NCBI GenBank assembly: GCA_003576705.1
Contig: QOZS01000007.1
Span: 1-64,000, forward strand
Direction of reading: 5' to 3'
Source of the DNA: Desertibaculum subflavum
GTDB lineage: Bacteria; Pseudomonadota; Alphaproteobacteria; Ferrovibrionales; Ferrovibrionaceae
Length of the DNA stretch: 64,000 nucleotides
Part shown: positions 34,883 to 48,018 of the stretch, piece by piece
How positions within the stretch are numbered: the first letter of the stretch is position 1
Layout: the number at the start of each line of letters is the position of its first letter
Translations under genes and position numbers: made by a program
The notes under the pieces: generated by a model
Seen by the model: the letters and a program-made list of their open reading frames with translations, nothing else
What the model was told of the DNA's origin: nothing
Database searches by the model: none

Positions 34883-35887
34883 TCAGTTCGTCTTGGCCGA
34901 AGCCGACTGGTAGAGGTTGAGCACCGCGATCGCGTCGGCGCTGGCGGTCGCCTTCCATTCCTGAGCCATCTGCTCGCCAACCTTCTTCATCGCCGTCACC
35001 ACGCTGGCGGGGCCTTCGGTCACCGTCATGCCGTTCTTCTTCAGGATGGCGGCCTTCTCCGCATGCGCGCCCTTGCTCAGCTCCCAGGAGCGCTTGGTAT
35101 AGGCTTCGGACGCCGTCATCACCGCCTTCTGCAGGTCGGGCGACAGGCGCGAGAAGGCGCGGCCGTTGAAGATCAGCGCGTTCTTCGAGAGGATCGCGCC
35201 GACATTGGTGAAGTACTTGGTGTTGTCCCAGGCCTGGATGTCGGTGCCGGTCTGGGCCGAGGTGAACAGCGCCTCGATCAGCCCGGTGGAGAAGGCCTGC
35301 GGGATCTCGGCGAAGGGCAGGATGGTGGCCTGGAAGCCGAGCAGCGAAGCCATGCGCTGAGTCGAGGTCGAATAGATGCGGATCTTTTTGCCCTTGAAAT
35401 CCTCCACCGTGTTCACGGGCGTCTTGGTGTAGAAGCCCTGGCTCGGCCACACCTGATAGCCGGCGATCTTCATCCCGGCCTTCTCGAAAATGTTGCTGAA
35501 ATAGGGATGCTGATACTCCATCAGCTTCCAGGCCTCGTCGTAGGTCGAGGCGAGGAAGGGCACGCCGTCGAGAACGTACATCGGATCCTCGTTGCCGTAG
35601 ACGCCGAGGCGGATCTCGCCGCCCTGGATCTGGCCGCGCTGCACCGCCGCCTTGATGCTGTCGAGCTTGATCAGCGAGTCGTTGGTGTGCAGCGTGATCT
35701 TCAGCTTGCCGCCGGTCGATTTCTCCACATCGCCGGCCCACTTGCGCAGGTTCTGCGTCATGAAGTTGTTCTCAGGGTAGCCTGAGGCCATGATCCACTG
35801 GGTCTGGGCGGCGGCGCTGCCGGCGATCGCCAGCGCGGCGGCGCCGATCAGGCCGGCCATGCCGGCGCGACGGAAGCTGAAGGTCAT
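34883..35887 (-). CDS. TRAP transporter substrate-binding protein (DctP type), system 2
   Basis: A 334 aa periplasmic protein. The start at 35887 has GAGGAGAC upstream and gives a signal peptide ending AGSAAAQ. The mature protein starts TQWIMASGYPENNFMTQNLR and contains DFKGKKIRIYSTSTQRMASL, where the ligand-carboxylate Arg is expected, and ALFTSAQTGTDIQAWD. It is the first gene of the second TRAP operon and is divergent from the oxygenase pseudogene at 36151, with 263 bases between. That gap holds no gene that I can see. Confidence 0.93.
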   Translation of the reverse strand: MTFSFRRAGMAGLIGAAALAIAGSAAAQTQWIMASGYPENNFMTQNLRKWAGDVEKSTGGKLKITLHTNDSLIKLDSIKAAVQRGQIQGGEIRLGVYGNEDPMYVLDGVPFLASTYDEAWKLMEYQHPYFSNIFEKAGMKIAGYQVWPSQGFYTKTPVNTVEDFKGKKIRIYSTSTQRMASLLGFQATILPFAEIPQAFSTGLIEALFTSAQTGTDIQAWDNTKYFTNVGAILSKNALIFNGRAFSRLSPDLQKAVMTASEAYTKRSWELSKGAHAEKAAILKKNGMTVTEGPASVVTAMKKVGEQMAQEWKATASADAIAVLNLYQSASAKTN

Positions 35888-36150
35888 GCGAAGTCTCCTC
35901 ATGGTTCGGGCAGGCTCGGGCGAGAGGCGCGGATCGGCTGCTCGCATGTCCCTGGCGGCAGCAACATCCGTGCCACGCCTTCACATTGTCGACCGTGCCT
36001 CCCTTGCGGCGGTCGGACGCCGGCATCATGCCCGATCGAGGCCCGCTTGCCCAATAATTGATCAGGCGGGCGCGGATTTCAGGTGCCTGATGGCCGAAGA
36101 TGCCAGGGCATGTCGCTTGCACGCCGATGGTCGGCGAGTGGAGCAACGGT

Positions 36151-37156
36151 ATGACCGATAGCGGTTTTCCTGTCATCGACCTCAGCCCTTGGTACACCGG
36201 CGCGGACAAGGGCGGTGTCGCCGAGGCCATACGCGTTGTCTGCGAGAGCATCGGCTTCTTCGCCATCCGCGGACATGGCGTGCCCGACATGGCGGTTGCG
36301 GCGATGCGGGCGGCGGCGCGCGGCTTCTTCGCGCTGCCGGCAACCGAGAAGCTGCGCGTCGCGCGGCCGCGGCCGGAGCAGAACCGTGCCTGGCACGCAG
36401 AGGGCACCGAAACCCTGTCGCGGCTCGCCGGCAACGAGAGCCCGCCGGACTACAAGGAAGTGTTCGCCATCGGGCCGCCCGACGTGCCGGCCGATCCCTA
36501 TTTCCACGCAGCGCCGGGCGCCTATCCGAACTACGCGCCGAACCTGTGGCCCGATCAGCCGGAAGGCTTTGAGGCCGCGTGGCGCGCCTATTGGCGCGCG
36601 ATGGAGGATCTGCAGGAGACGCTCTGCCGCATTTTCGCGACGGCGCTCGACCTGCCGGAGCACCACTTCCTGGGTTTCGTCGACAAGCACTGCAGCATGC
36701 TGCGCGCGCTCTACTATCCGCCGCAGGCCATATCACCATTGCCGGGCCAGCTCCGCGCCGGCGCGCATACGGATCTCGGCATGCTGACCATCCTGAAGAA
36801 CGAGGCGGCGTCCGGCGGGCTCGAAGTGCGCGACCTGGCGGGGCGCTGGCATGCCGCGCCGGTGGTGGAGGACGGCTTCATCGTGAATATCGGCGATCTG
36901 CTGATGCGCTGGACCAACGACCGTTTCGTCTCGACCCTGCACCGCGTCGCCAACCCACCGGCCGGCGCGGCGGCGGGCGACCGGCGACCGGCTCTCCATT
37001 GCCTATTTCGTCGCGCCGAATTACGACGCGCTGATCGAATGCGTGCCGACCTGCGCCGGGCCGGACCGGCCGGCGAAATACCCGCCGGTCACGGTCGCCG
37101 GCTATCGCAACGCACGCTTCGCTCGCACCGCCGCGCCAAGCCCGGCCGCGGCATGA
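36151..37156 (+). pseudogene. Fe(II)/2-oxoglutarate oxygenase (isopenicillin-N-synthase family), frameshifted by a 7-bp duplication
   Basis: The protein from ATG 36151 begins MTDSGFPVIDLSPW and shows the family DIOX fold with HTDLG (His206, Asp208) and TLHRV (His264). At 36977-36990 the heptamer GCGACCG occurs twice in tandem. Removing one copy restores GDRLSIAYFVAPNYDALIEC and a normal end at the TGA 37154-37156, giving 332 aa, the usual length. As it stands, the frame shifts after residue 276 and runs without a stop into the next gene. The RxS motif that binds 2-oxoglutarate (RLS) is lost. The intact form would overlap the epimerase start by 4 bases. It may be a true pseudogene, a phase-variable gene or a sequencing or assembly error. 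Confidence 0.85.
36977..36990. repeat. 7-bp tandem duplication
   Basis: GCGACCG at 36977-36983 is repeated at 36984-36990. It causes a +1 shift in the oxygenase gene; deleting either copy restores a conserved C-terminus. Confidence 0.9.
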
Positions 37157-38127
37157 GCGGCGCCGTCCTCGTCACCGGCGCCGGCGGTCTGGTCGGCGCC
37201 GCGGTGGTGGAGGCCCTGGTGCGCCAGGGCCGCACGGCCGTCGCGCTCGACCGCGCTGCACCGCCATCCGAGGTGACCGCGGATTGGTCCGCGGGCCCGG
37301 GACGCGCGGTTTTCGTCGTGCAGGATGCGCGCGAATCGGAAGGCGTCGCTGCGACGATCAAGGCGCACGGCGTGCGGCGGGTGATCCATGGCGCCACCGT
37401 CACCGCCGGCGCCGATCGCGACGCATCCGACCCCGAAGGCATCGTCAGCGTCAACGTGCTGGGCACCATCGCCGTGCTGCGCGCGGCGCGCGCGGCTGGG
37501 GTCGAGCGCACCCTGGTGTTGAGCTCGAACGCGGTCTACGGGCCGAATGCGCTGGTGGGTGATGTGCTCGACGAGGCGGCGACACAGCCCGATCCGCGCA
37601 CCATGTACGCGATCACCAAGCTCGCCGCCGAACGGACTGCGCAGCGCCTCGCCGAGCTCTGGTCGCTCGAGGTCCGGATCGCCCGCCTGACGTCGATCTA
37701 CGGCCGCTACGAGCGCGATACCGGCCTGCGCGACACCTTGAGCCCGCTCCACCAGGCGACCATGGCGGCCCGGGCCGGCGAGGCGGTCGTGCTGCCCGGC
37801 CCCGGCCGGCGCGACTGGATGTATTCGCGCGATGCCGGTGCCGGCATCGCCGCGCTGCTCGACGCGCCGGCTTTGCCGGAGTCGGTCTACCACGTCAGCA
37901 CCGGCGTGACTTTCACGGTTGCCGATTGGTGCGCGCTGCTGCAGAGCCGCTTTCCGCGCTTCGCCTGGCGCCTCGCTGGTGCGGGCGAGGCGGCGACCAT
38001 CGACTATTTCGGCTTCGGCGAGCGGACGCCGCTCGCCGTTACGCGGTTCACGCGCGACACGAAGTTCCGTCCCGCTTTCGATGCCGGGCAGGCGCTGGCC
38101 GACTGGATCGAGTGGCTCGATCGATAG
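37153..38127 (+). CDS. NAD-dependent epimerase/dehydratase family protein
   Basis: An extended SDR of 324 aa. The NAD loop VTGAGGLVGAAVVEAL is at the N-terminus; SSNAVYG and the catalytic YAITKLAAE (Tyr-x-x-x-Lys) follow, then SIYGRYE and GPGRRDWMYSRDAGAGIAAL. The start codon overlaps the restored stop of the oxygenase gene (ATGA). Because of the frameshift upstream, this gene is at present in frame with the oxygenase fragment, and a read-through fusion of about 658 residues from 36151 is encoded. The substrate is a nucleotide sugar or a sugar acid; not determinable here. It converges with fumC. Confidence 0.92.
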   Translation: MSGAVLVTGAGGLVGAAVVEALVRQGRTAVALDRAAPPSEVTADWSAGPGRAVFVVQDARESEGVAATIKAHGVRRVIHGATVTAGADRDASDPEGIVSVNVLGTIAVLRAARAAGVERTLVLSSNAVYGPNALVGDVLDEAATQPDPRTMYAITKLAAERTAQRLAELWSLEVRIARLTSIYGRYERDTGLRDTLSPLHQATMAARAGEAVVLPGPGRRDWMYSRDAGAGIAALLDAPALPESVYHVSTGVTFTVADWCALLQSRFPRFAWRLAGAGEAATIDYFGFGERTPLAVTRFTRDTKFRPAFDAGQALADWIEWLDR

Positions 38128-38133
38128 GGATAT

Positions 38134-39534
<1,401 letters not shown>

Positions 39535-39585
39535 CCTGGAATTCCTTTCGCTCAACCGACCCTGCAGACGATATAGAGCGGGGCG

Positions 39586-40368
39586 ATGGAATTCGAACTC
39601 TCCACCTTCGGCACCGGCCTGCTGGCCAGCGTGATCGCCGGCTTCGGCGCCACCGCGGCGGGCGCGCTGCCGGTCTTCCTGCTCAACGGGATGCAGGAGC
39701 GGCTGAACAACCTGCTGCTCAGCTTCGCCGCCGGCATCATGCTGGCGGCGACCGTGTTCTCGCTGCTGCTGCCGGGTATCGAGGCGGCACGCGAGACGCT
39801 GGCCGATACGCGCTTCGCCGTGCTCGGCGTCGTCGCCGCCCTGTTCGCCGGCGGCCTGACCATGACCCTGGTGCATCGCAGCCTGCCGCACGAGCATTTC
39901 GAGAAGGGCCTGGAAGGCGTCGATCCGGGGCGGCTCTCCCGCATCTGGCTGTTCGTGGTCGCCATCGCCATCCATAATTTTCCCGAAGGTCTCGCCGTCG
40001 GCGTCGGCGCCTCCGGCGGCGATGCCAGGGACGCGCTGGCGGTGACGCTCGGCATCGGCATCCAGAACCTGCCGGAAGGGCTCTCGGTCGCGGTGGCGCT
40101 GCTCGGCCTCGGCTATACGCGGCTATTCGCCTTCCTGGTCGCCGCCGGCACCGGCCTGCTCGAAGTGCTCGGCGGCGGCTTCGGCGCAGCGGCCATCGCC
40201 ATTGGCGCCGGCCTCCTGCCCTGGGCGCTCGGCTTCGCCGGCGGCGCCATGCTGTTCGTGGTCTCGGACGAGATCATCCCGGAGACGCATCGCCCCGGCC
40301 TCGCCGGCGGCGCGACGGCTGCGCTGTTCGTCGGTTTCGCCCTGATGATGGTCTTGGATCTCTCTTAG
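39586..40368 (+). CDS. ZIP-family metal transporter
   Basis: A 260 aa membrane protein of the ZIP family (zinc, iron, manganese uptake), with about eight hydrophobic segments. Family metal-site motifs are [16 protein letters not shown] in segment 4 and [16 protein letters not shown] in segment 5, and the C-terminus [19 protein letters not shown] is typical. It resembles the bacterial ZupT/GufA group. The metal is not fixed by sequence. Its 3' end overlaps the frameshift-extended tail of the next, opposite-strand gene. Confidence 0.93.
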   Translation: MEFELSTFGTGLLASVIAGFGATAAGALPVFLLNGMQERLNNLLLSFAAGIMLAATVFSLLLPGIEAARETLADTRFAVLGVVAALFAGGLTMTLVHRSLPHEHFEKGLEGVDPGRLSRIWLFVVAIAIHNFPEGLAVGVGASGGDARDALAVTLGIGIQNLPEGLSVAVALLGLGYTRLFAFLVAAGTGLLEVLGGGFGAAAIAIGAGLLPWALGFAGGAMLFVVSDEIIPETHRPGLAGGATAALFVGFALMMVLDLS

Positions 40369-40978
40369 CGCCGCGCCCAGGCGATCGCCTGTTCCAGGCG
40401 ATCGCCTGTTCCAGGCGGTCATTGCCCCAGAACAGCTCGTCGCCCACCAGGAAGCTCGGCGTGCCGAACACGCCGCGCGCCTCGGCTTCGGCCACGGCCG
40501 CCTTGAGCGCCTGCTTGACTGGCTCCGTCGCGGCCTCGGCAATCAGCGCCTCGGCCGGCAGGCCGCGGGCGCGGAGCAGATCGGCCACGATTTCGGGCGC
40601 ACCGATATCGCGGTCCGCGGCAAAGTTCGCCTCGAACACGGCGCGGGCGAAAACGGCGACCCAGCCCTCGCGGGCGCCGATCAGCGCGACCCGCGTCGCC
40701 AGCAGGCTGCCGCGCGGATAGGTCGAGGGCCAGGTGAGCGGCAGGCCTTCGTCGGCGCAGAGCCGCTCGACATCCCGCCGGCGATAGCGGGCCTGGGCCG
40801 GGGCGGCGTTCTGGAACGGCGAGGCCTGGCCCGGCCGCTTGGCCAGCAGCGGGCCGATCAGGAACGGGCGCCAGCGCACCGCGATGCCGTCCGGCGCCGC
40901 CAGCCGCTCGATCCGGGCCGCGCTGATCCGGGCATAGGGGCTGGCGAAGTCGAACCAGAATTCGATCGTACGGCCCAC
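40274..40978 (-). CDS. 2-hydroxychromene-2-carboxylate isomerase-like protein (DsbA/kappa-GST fold), 3' end frameshifted by a 17-bp duplication
   Basis: A thioredoxin-fold protein with the kappa-GST start MGRTIEFWFDFASPYARIS, in which the Ser of SPY contacts glutathione, then RPFLIGPLL, and GVFGTPSFLVGDELFWGNDRLEQAIAW near the end. At 40381-40414 a 17-base block occurs twice in tandem. Removing one copy gives ...QAIAWARR followed by a TAA at 40365-40367, a 198 aa protein of normal length. As it stands the protein gains about 35 unrelated, Arg/Gly-rich residues and runs into the ZIP gene. Catalytic residues are upstream and intact, so it might still work. HCCA isomerases act in aromatic catabolism. 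Confidence 0.85.
   Translation of the reverse strand: MGRTIEFWFDFASPYARISAARIERLAAPDGIAVRWRPFLIGPLLAKRPGQASPFQNAAPAQARYRRRDVERLCADEGLPLTWPSTYPRGSLLATRVALIGAREGWVAVFARAVFEANFAADRDIGAPEIVADLLRARGLPAEALIAEAATEPVKQALKAAVAEAEARGVFGTPSFLVGDELFWGNDRLEQAIAWNRRSPGRGAKRDPRPSSGRNRRTAQPSRRRRGRGDASPG
40381..40414. repeat. 17-bp tandem duplication
   Basis: GCGATCGCCTGTTCCAG (40381-40397) is repeated exactly at 40398-40414. It shifts the frame of the isomerase-like gene, read on the minus strand. Deleting one copy restores the expected end. Confidence 0.95.
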
Positions 40979-41047
40979 CCGCTACTCCCATTCCGGCGCG
41001 ACGGGGCTAAGATCGCCGCCCGCCCCGCCACAAGAGGTTAACACGCG

Positions 41048-41800
41048 ATGACGACGAGGCGCCCCCTGATCGCCGGCAACTGGAAGATGAACGGCCTGCA
41101 GGAAAGCGGTGCCGTCGAGCTGGCGCTGCTGCAGCAGCGGGTGACCGCCACCCGCCCGGCCGCCGAGGTGGTGATCTGCCCGCCGGCCACCCTGGCCGCC
41201 AATTTCGCCGTCCAGGTCCGCGGCAGCGGCATCGGCATCGGCGGCCAGGATTGCCACGTCAAGGCCTCGGGCGCCCATACCGGGGACATCTCGGCCGAGA
41301 TGCTGGCCGATGCCGGGGCGAGCCATGTCATCGTCGGCCATTCCGAGCGCCGGGCGGATCATGGCGAGACCGACGGCCTCGTGCGGACCAAGGCGGAAGC
41401 GGCGCACCGCGCCGGCCTCACCGCCATCATCTGCGTCGGCGAGACTCTGGAGCAGCGCGATGCCGGCCGGACGATCGAGATTGTGTCCGGCCAGGTCGCA
41501 GGCTCGGTGCCCGAGGCGGCGACGCCGGCCAATACGGTGATCGCCTACGAGCCGGTCTGGGCGATCGGCACCGGCCGCACCCCGACCGAGGACGACATTG
41601 CCGCGGTGCATGCCGCCATCCGCCGGCGGCTGGCCGACTGGCTCAGCCAGGGCGCGGATTTCCGCATCCTCTATGGCGGCTCGGTAAAACCCTCCAACGC
41701 CAAGGAAATCCTGGCTCTCAAGGATGTTGACGGGGCGCTGGTCGGCGGCGCCAGCCTGAAGGCTGCGGATTTCTGGCCGATCGTCGAGGCGGCAGGATGA
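41048..41800 (+). CDS. tpiA: triose-phosphate isomerase
   Basis: Interconverts dihydroxyacetone phosphate and glyceraldehyde-3-phosphate. The 250 aa barrel has the catalytic Lys in IAGNWKMNG, His in VIVGHSERR, Glu in [11 protein letters not shown], and the phosphate-binding ILYGGSVKP and GALVGGASL. It is divergent from the isomerase-like gene (69 bases between) and leads into a group that contains secG, pyrG, kdsA and eno, a conserved alphaproteobacterial order, interrupted here by two other genes. Confidence 0.98.
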   Translation: MTTRRPLIAGNWKMNGLQESGAVELALLQQRVTATRPAAEVVICPPATLAANFAVQVRGSGIGIGGQDCHVKASGAHTGDISAEMLADAGASHVIVGHSERRADHGETDGLVRTKAEAAHRAGLTAIICVGETLEQRDAGRTIEIVSGQVAGSVPEAATPANTVIAYEPVWAIGTGRTPTEDDIAAVHAAIRRRLADWLSQGADFRILYGGSVKPSNAKEILALKDVDGALVGGASLKAADFWPIVEAAG

Positions 41801-41831
41801 AGTGGTTCGGGTCGCGACCGGCGTGCCGCCG

Positions 41832-42566
41832 ATGAGCCGGTTTTTCGAGGAGCTCGACTATCGTCCGACGCCGATCGGCGCGATCAGTCTGCGCCGCCGC
41901 CGCGAGCTACGGCTGGATGTCGACGTCTACGAGATCAAGCTCGGCGACGAGTTCCTGATGTCGAGCCTGTTCACGGCATCCGAGGTCGCTCTCGCCCGGC
42001 TTGGCCTGGCGGCGCTGGCCGGCGACGCGCTGGAGGTGGCGGTCGGCGGGCTCGGCCTCGGCTACACGGCGCAGGCTGTGTTGCAGCACCGGTCGGTGCG
42101 GTCGCTGGTGGTGGTCGAGCTGCTGGAAGCGGTGATCGACTGGCATGCGACCGGTCTGGCCCCGCTCGGGCCGCAGCTGACGGCCGATCCGCGCTGCCGC
42201 TTCGTTCGCGGCGATTTCTTCGCGCTCGCCGCGTCCGACCAGGGCCTCGATCCCGACAGCCCCGGACGGCTTTTTGATGCCATCCTGGTGGATATCGATC
42301 ACTCACCGGCCGCGCTGCTCGACGGCCGCAGCACGGATTTCTACCTTCCCCCAGGCCTCCGCCGCGTGGCGGCGCATCTTCGCCCCGGCGGCATGTTCGC
42401 CTTGTGGTCGGACGATCTGCCGGATCCGGCCTTCGTCGAGCGCTTGGCCGGTGTTTTCGCCGAGGCGCGGGTGGAGCCGGTTACCTTTCACAATCCGCTG
42501 CGGAATTGCTCCTACACCCAGTCGGTCTATCTCGGCCGCAAGGCCGCATCGCCAGCCGCGGGATGA
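41832..42566 (+). CDS. spermidine-synthase-like methyltransferase-fold protein
   Basis: A 244 aa protein with the Rossmann fold of aminopropyl-/methyltransferases. Start MSRFFEELDYRPTPIGAISL at 41832 matches related proteins; an earlier GTG at 41802 is possible. The nucleotide-binding region is EVAVGGLGLGYTAQAVL, then VVELLEAVIDW, and ILVDIDHSPA. Ordinary spermidine synthases have a stronger GGGDG loop and longer N-terminal domain, so a true aminopropyltransferase role is uncertain. It lies 31 bases after tpiA and overlaps the next gene by 4 bases (ATGA). Confidence 0.8.
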   Translation: MSRFFEELDYRPTPIGAISLRRRRELRLDVDVYEIKLGDEFLMSSLFTASEVALARLGLAALAGDALEVAVGGLGLGYTAQAVLQHRSVRSLVVVELLEAVIDWHATGLAPLGPQLTADPRCRFVRGDFFALAASDQGLDPDSPGRLFDAILVDIDHSPAALLDGRSTDFYLPPGLRRVAAHLRPGGMFALWSDDLPDPAFVERLAGVFAEARVEPVTFHNPLRNCSYTQSVYLGRKAASPAAG

Positions 42567-43252
42567 CGACCGCCGAAGGCGGGGCCAGGACTGCCGGCTG
42601 GCGCGCCGCCGGCATCTGCCCGGTCTGCCGGCAAGGCGATCCGCGGCCGCTCATCCGCGCCGATGGGTTCGACTACTGGCGCTGCGAGGCATGCGAGGCG
42701 AGCTTCCTCGATCCCGGCCAGAGGCCGTCATGGCGTGACGCCAGCGCCTACTACCTTCGTCACGAGAATGACGCGGATGACCCACGCTACCGCCGGTTCC
42801 TCGCCCGGCTGGCCGAACCGCTGCTCGCGCGGCTGGCGCCGCGGAGCCGCGGCCTCGACTACGGCTGCGGTCCGGGTCCGGCGCTGGCCGCGATGCTGCG
42901 CGAGGCCAAGCACTCGATAACCGTTTACGACCCACTTTTCCGCCCCGATCCCGCCGCGCTCGAGCAAGCCTACGACTTCATCACCTGCACCGAGGTGATC
43001 GAGCACTTCCACCATCCGGCGGAGGAATTCGAGCGCCTGGACGGGTTGCTGCGGCCCGGTGGCTGGCTCGGCCTGACCACCTGCTTCCAGACCGAGGATG
43101 CCCGGTTTGCCGGCTGGCACTATCGCCGGGATCCGACCCATGTCGTCTTCTATCGCGAGGCGACGCTGCGCCATGTCGCGGCCGCCCGCGGCTGGTCCTG
43201 CGAAATCCCGGCCAAGGATATCGCGCTGATGCGCAAGGCGGACTCGAAATGA
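42563..43252 (+). CDS. class I SAM-dependent methyltransferase with N-terminal zinc-ribbon
   Basis: A 229 aa protein. The first 45 residues have two CxxC pairs (CPVCRQGDPR and WRCEACEASFLDP) that look like a zinc site. The rest is a class I methyltransferase with LDYGCGPGPALAAML and TCTEVIEHFHHPAEEF, then LRPGGWLGLTTCF. This architecture is seen in families that methylate sugars, small molecules or RNA-linked groups; the substrate here is not known. It is translationally coupled to the preceding spermidine-synthase-like gene, and 125 bases of AT-richer sequence follow before secG. Confidence 0.85.
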   Translation: MTTAEGGARTAGWRAAGICPVCRQGDPRPLIRADGFDYWRCEACEASFLDPGQRPSWRDASAYYLRHENDADDPRYRRFLARLAEPLLARLAPRSRGLDYGCGPGPALAAMLREAKHSITVYDPLFRPDPAALEQAYDFITCTEVIEHFHHPAEEFERLDGLLRPGGWLGLTTCFQTEDARFAGWHYRRDPTHVVFYREATLRHVAAARGWSCEIPAKDIALMRKADSK

Positions 43253-43377
43253 AATTGTATACTACACAATATTCCATGTCAGCAGGCAGCGGCCTAGGGA
43301 CTCATGGCGGCATGGCTTGGAGGGTGGCGGGGGGCGGACCTTTGGTGTAGAAGCCCGCCTTTCCCCAAGGGCCCGCC

Positions 43378-43692
43378 ATGCTCAACGTCATCCTCGTTCT
43401 CCACAGCCTGATCGCCGTTGCGCTGATCGGCGTCGTCTTGCTGCAGAAATCGGAGGGCGGGGCGCTCGGCATCGGCGGGGGCGGCGGCGGCTTCATGTCG
43501 ATCCGCGGCACCGCCAACCTGTTGACCCGCACCACGGCGGGCCTCGCGGCCGCCTTCTTCGCCACCTCGATCACGCTGGCGATCTATGCCGGCACCCACC
43601 GGGCGCCGAGCTCGATCGTCGACCGGCCGGCGCCGGCGACCGAGAGCCAACCGGCTGCCCCGGCACAGCCGACGGTCCCGCGTTCGCAATAG
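43378..43692 (+). CDS. secG: preprotein translocase subunit SecG
   Basis: A 104 aa membrane component of the Sec channel. Two hydrophobic helices flank the conserved glycine-rich linker: VILVLHSLIAVALIGVVLLQKSEGG, then GIGGGGGGF, and LTRTTAGLAAAFFATSITLAI. The C-terminal tail is Pro/Ala-rich. The position between tpiA and pyrG is typical of alphaproteobacteria. Confidence 0.95.
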   Translation: MLNVILVLHSLIAVALIGVVLLQKSEGGALGIGGGGGGFMSIRGTANLLTRTTAGLAAAFFATSITLAIYAGTHRAPSSIVDRPAPATESQPAAPAQPTVPRSQ

Positions 43693-43781
43693 GGTCGTCA
43701 GCGCCGCACTACCTGCCCGCCAGAACATGGCTGCCGCGACACGCGGCGGCTTCTGTTCGGGTTCCGAATCGGATAGGCTGA

Positions 43782-45422
<1,641 letters not shown>

Positions 45423-45423
45423 C

Positions 45424-46263
45424 ATGACAGCGAGCGCCAAGCCGCGCCATGTGAAGGCCGGCAATGTCACCTTCGGCAACGACCTGCCCTTCGTGCTGAT
45501 CGCCGGCCCCTGCGCGCTGGAGAGCCGCGACCACGCCTTCGACATGGCCGGCAAGCTGCAGGCGCTGACCGCGAAGCTCGGCCTGCCCTTCGTCTACAAG
45601 ACCTCGTTCGACAAGGCGAACCGCACCTCGATCAAGTCGAACCGCGGCATCGGCCTGGATGCGGCGCTGCCGATCTTCGCGGATCTGCGGAAACAGCTCG
45701 GCGTGCCGGTGCTGACCGACATCCACGCGCCGGAGCAATGCGCGGCCGTGGCCGTGGCGGTCGACATCCTGCAGATCCCCGCCTTCCTCAGCCGGCAGAC
45801 CGACCTGCTGGTCGCGGCGGCGGAGACCGGCAAGCCGGTCAACGTGAAGAAGGGCCAGTTCCTGGCGCCGTGGGATGCGAAGAACATCGTCGAGAAGTTC
45901 GATTCCTGCGGCAATCCGAACCTGCTGCTCTGCGAGCGCGGCGTCTCCTTCGGCTACAACACGCTGGTCTCCGACATGCGCGCGCTGCCGATCATGGCGC
46001 AGACCGGCTGCCCGGTCGTGTTCGACGCGACGCATTCGGTGCAGCAGCCGGGCGGGCAGGGCGCGACCTCGGGCGGCCAGCGCGAGTTCGTGCCGGTGCT
46101 GGCGCGCGCGGCCGTCGCCGTCGGCTGCGCCGCCGTCTTCATGGAGACGCATGAGGACCCCGACAGCGCCCCCTCCGACGGCCCCAACATGGTCCCGTTC
46201 AAGGACATGCCGGCACTGCTCGAGCGGCTGGTGGCGCTGGACCGGCTGACCAAGGCGAGCTGA
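45424..46263 (+). CDS. kdsA: 3-deoxy-8-phosphooctulonate synthase (KDO-8-P synthase)
   Basis: Condenses arabinose-5-phosphate with phosphoenolpyruvate to KDO-8-phosphate for LPS. The 279 aa barrel has [59 protein letters not shown], and [15 protein letters not shown]. Presence of a full kdsA indicates a Gram-negative outer membrane with KDO-containing LPS. It lies one base after pyrG, so they are probably cotranscribed. Confidence 0.97.
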   Translation: MTASAKPRHVKAGNVTFGNDLPFVLIAGPCALESRDHAFDMAGKLQALTAKLGLPFVYKTSFDKANRTSIKSNRGIGLDAALPIFADLRKQLGVPVLTDIHAPEQCAAVAVAVDILQIPAFLSRQTDLLVAAAETGKPVNVKKGQFLAPWDAKNIVEKFDSCGNPNLLLCERGVSFGYNTLVSDMRALPIMAQTGCPVVFDATHSVQQPGGQGATSGGQREFVPVLARAAVAVGCAAVFMETHEDPDSAPSDGPNMVPFKDMPALLERLVALDRLTKAS

Positions 46264-47631
<1,368 letters not shown>

Positions 47632-47632
47632 C

Positions 47633-47917
47633 TCAGCGGCTGACCGACTCGGCCGTCCCGGAAATATCGACGCCGTAGACGCAGGCGAGTTCGGCGACGC
47701 TGCATTCCTCGACCGGCTGCTGATGCGCCAGCAGGCCCGGCGCCTCGCGCGCCGGGGCAGGCGTGACGATGCCGACCGCGACGCCGCCCAGCGTCGCGAG
47801 CCCCATGGCGGCCGAAAACAGCAATCCGGCGAGGCCGAACTGGCTGCGCTCCATCGCCTCCTCCAGGTGGAGGGGGACGAGTTGCCGCGACGGGTTATGC
47901 CATTCGAGCTGCATCAT
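47633..47917 (-). CDS. small membrane protein, unknown
   Basis: A 94 aa protein with a single hydrophobic segment (about residues 28-50, FGLAGLLFSAAMGLATLGGV and on) and a C-terminal part with two cysteines in EECSVAELACVYGVD. I do not recognise a family. An internal Met at about residue 22 (MERSQFGLAG) is an alternative start. It ends one base from the convergent eno stop. The reading frame has normal codon use for the neighbourhood, but the evidence for expression is modest. Confidence 0.55.
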   Translation of the reverse strand: MMQLEWHNPSRQLVPLHLEEAMERSQFGLAGLLFSAAMGLATLGGVAVGIVTPAPAREAPGLLAHQQPVEECSVAELACVYGVDISGTAESVSR

Positions 47918-48018
47918 GCCCCATGGCGTAGAGCCACCACGGTTGGCAAAGCGTTAACTGCGCCCTGCGGTTGCCGCATGGCTGCTCCGCCGGGCCATGC
48001 GGGGCCACGGAGCCGCCG

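Noticed and set aside
36040..36080. CCCGC and GCGGG flanking an AATAATTGATCA core between the second TRAP operon and the oxygenase gene
   Set aside because: The 5-bp arms are GC-only and expected by chance at this base composition. The core is not symmetric.
36100..38127. A single 675-residue oxygenase-epimerase fusion gene
   Set aside because: The middle part (after residue 276 of the oxygenase) has no family similarity, and deleting one 7-bp copy restores two normal, overlapping genes. It is treated as a frameshift unless reads and relatives say otherwise.
43253..43300. An AT-rich TTGTATACTACACAA near-palindrome upstream of secG as an operator
   Set aside because: The symmetry is imperfect and there is no regulator nearby. 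TATACT at 43258-43263 may be a -10 box, but no -35 partner is seen.
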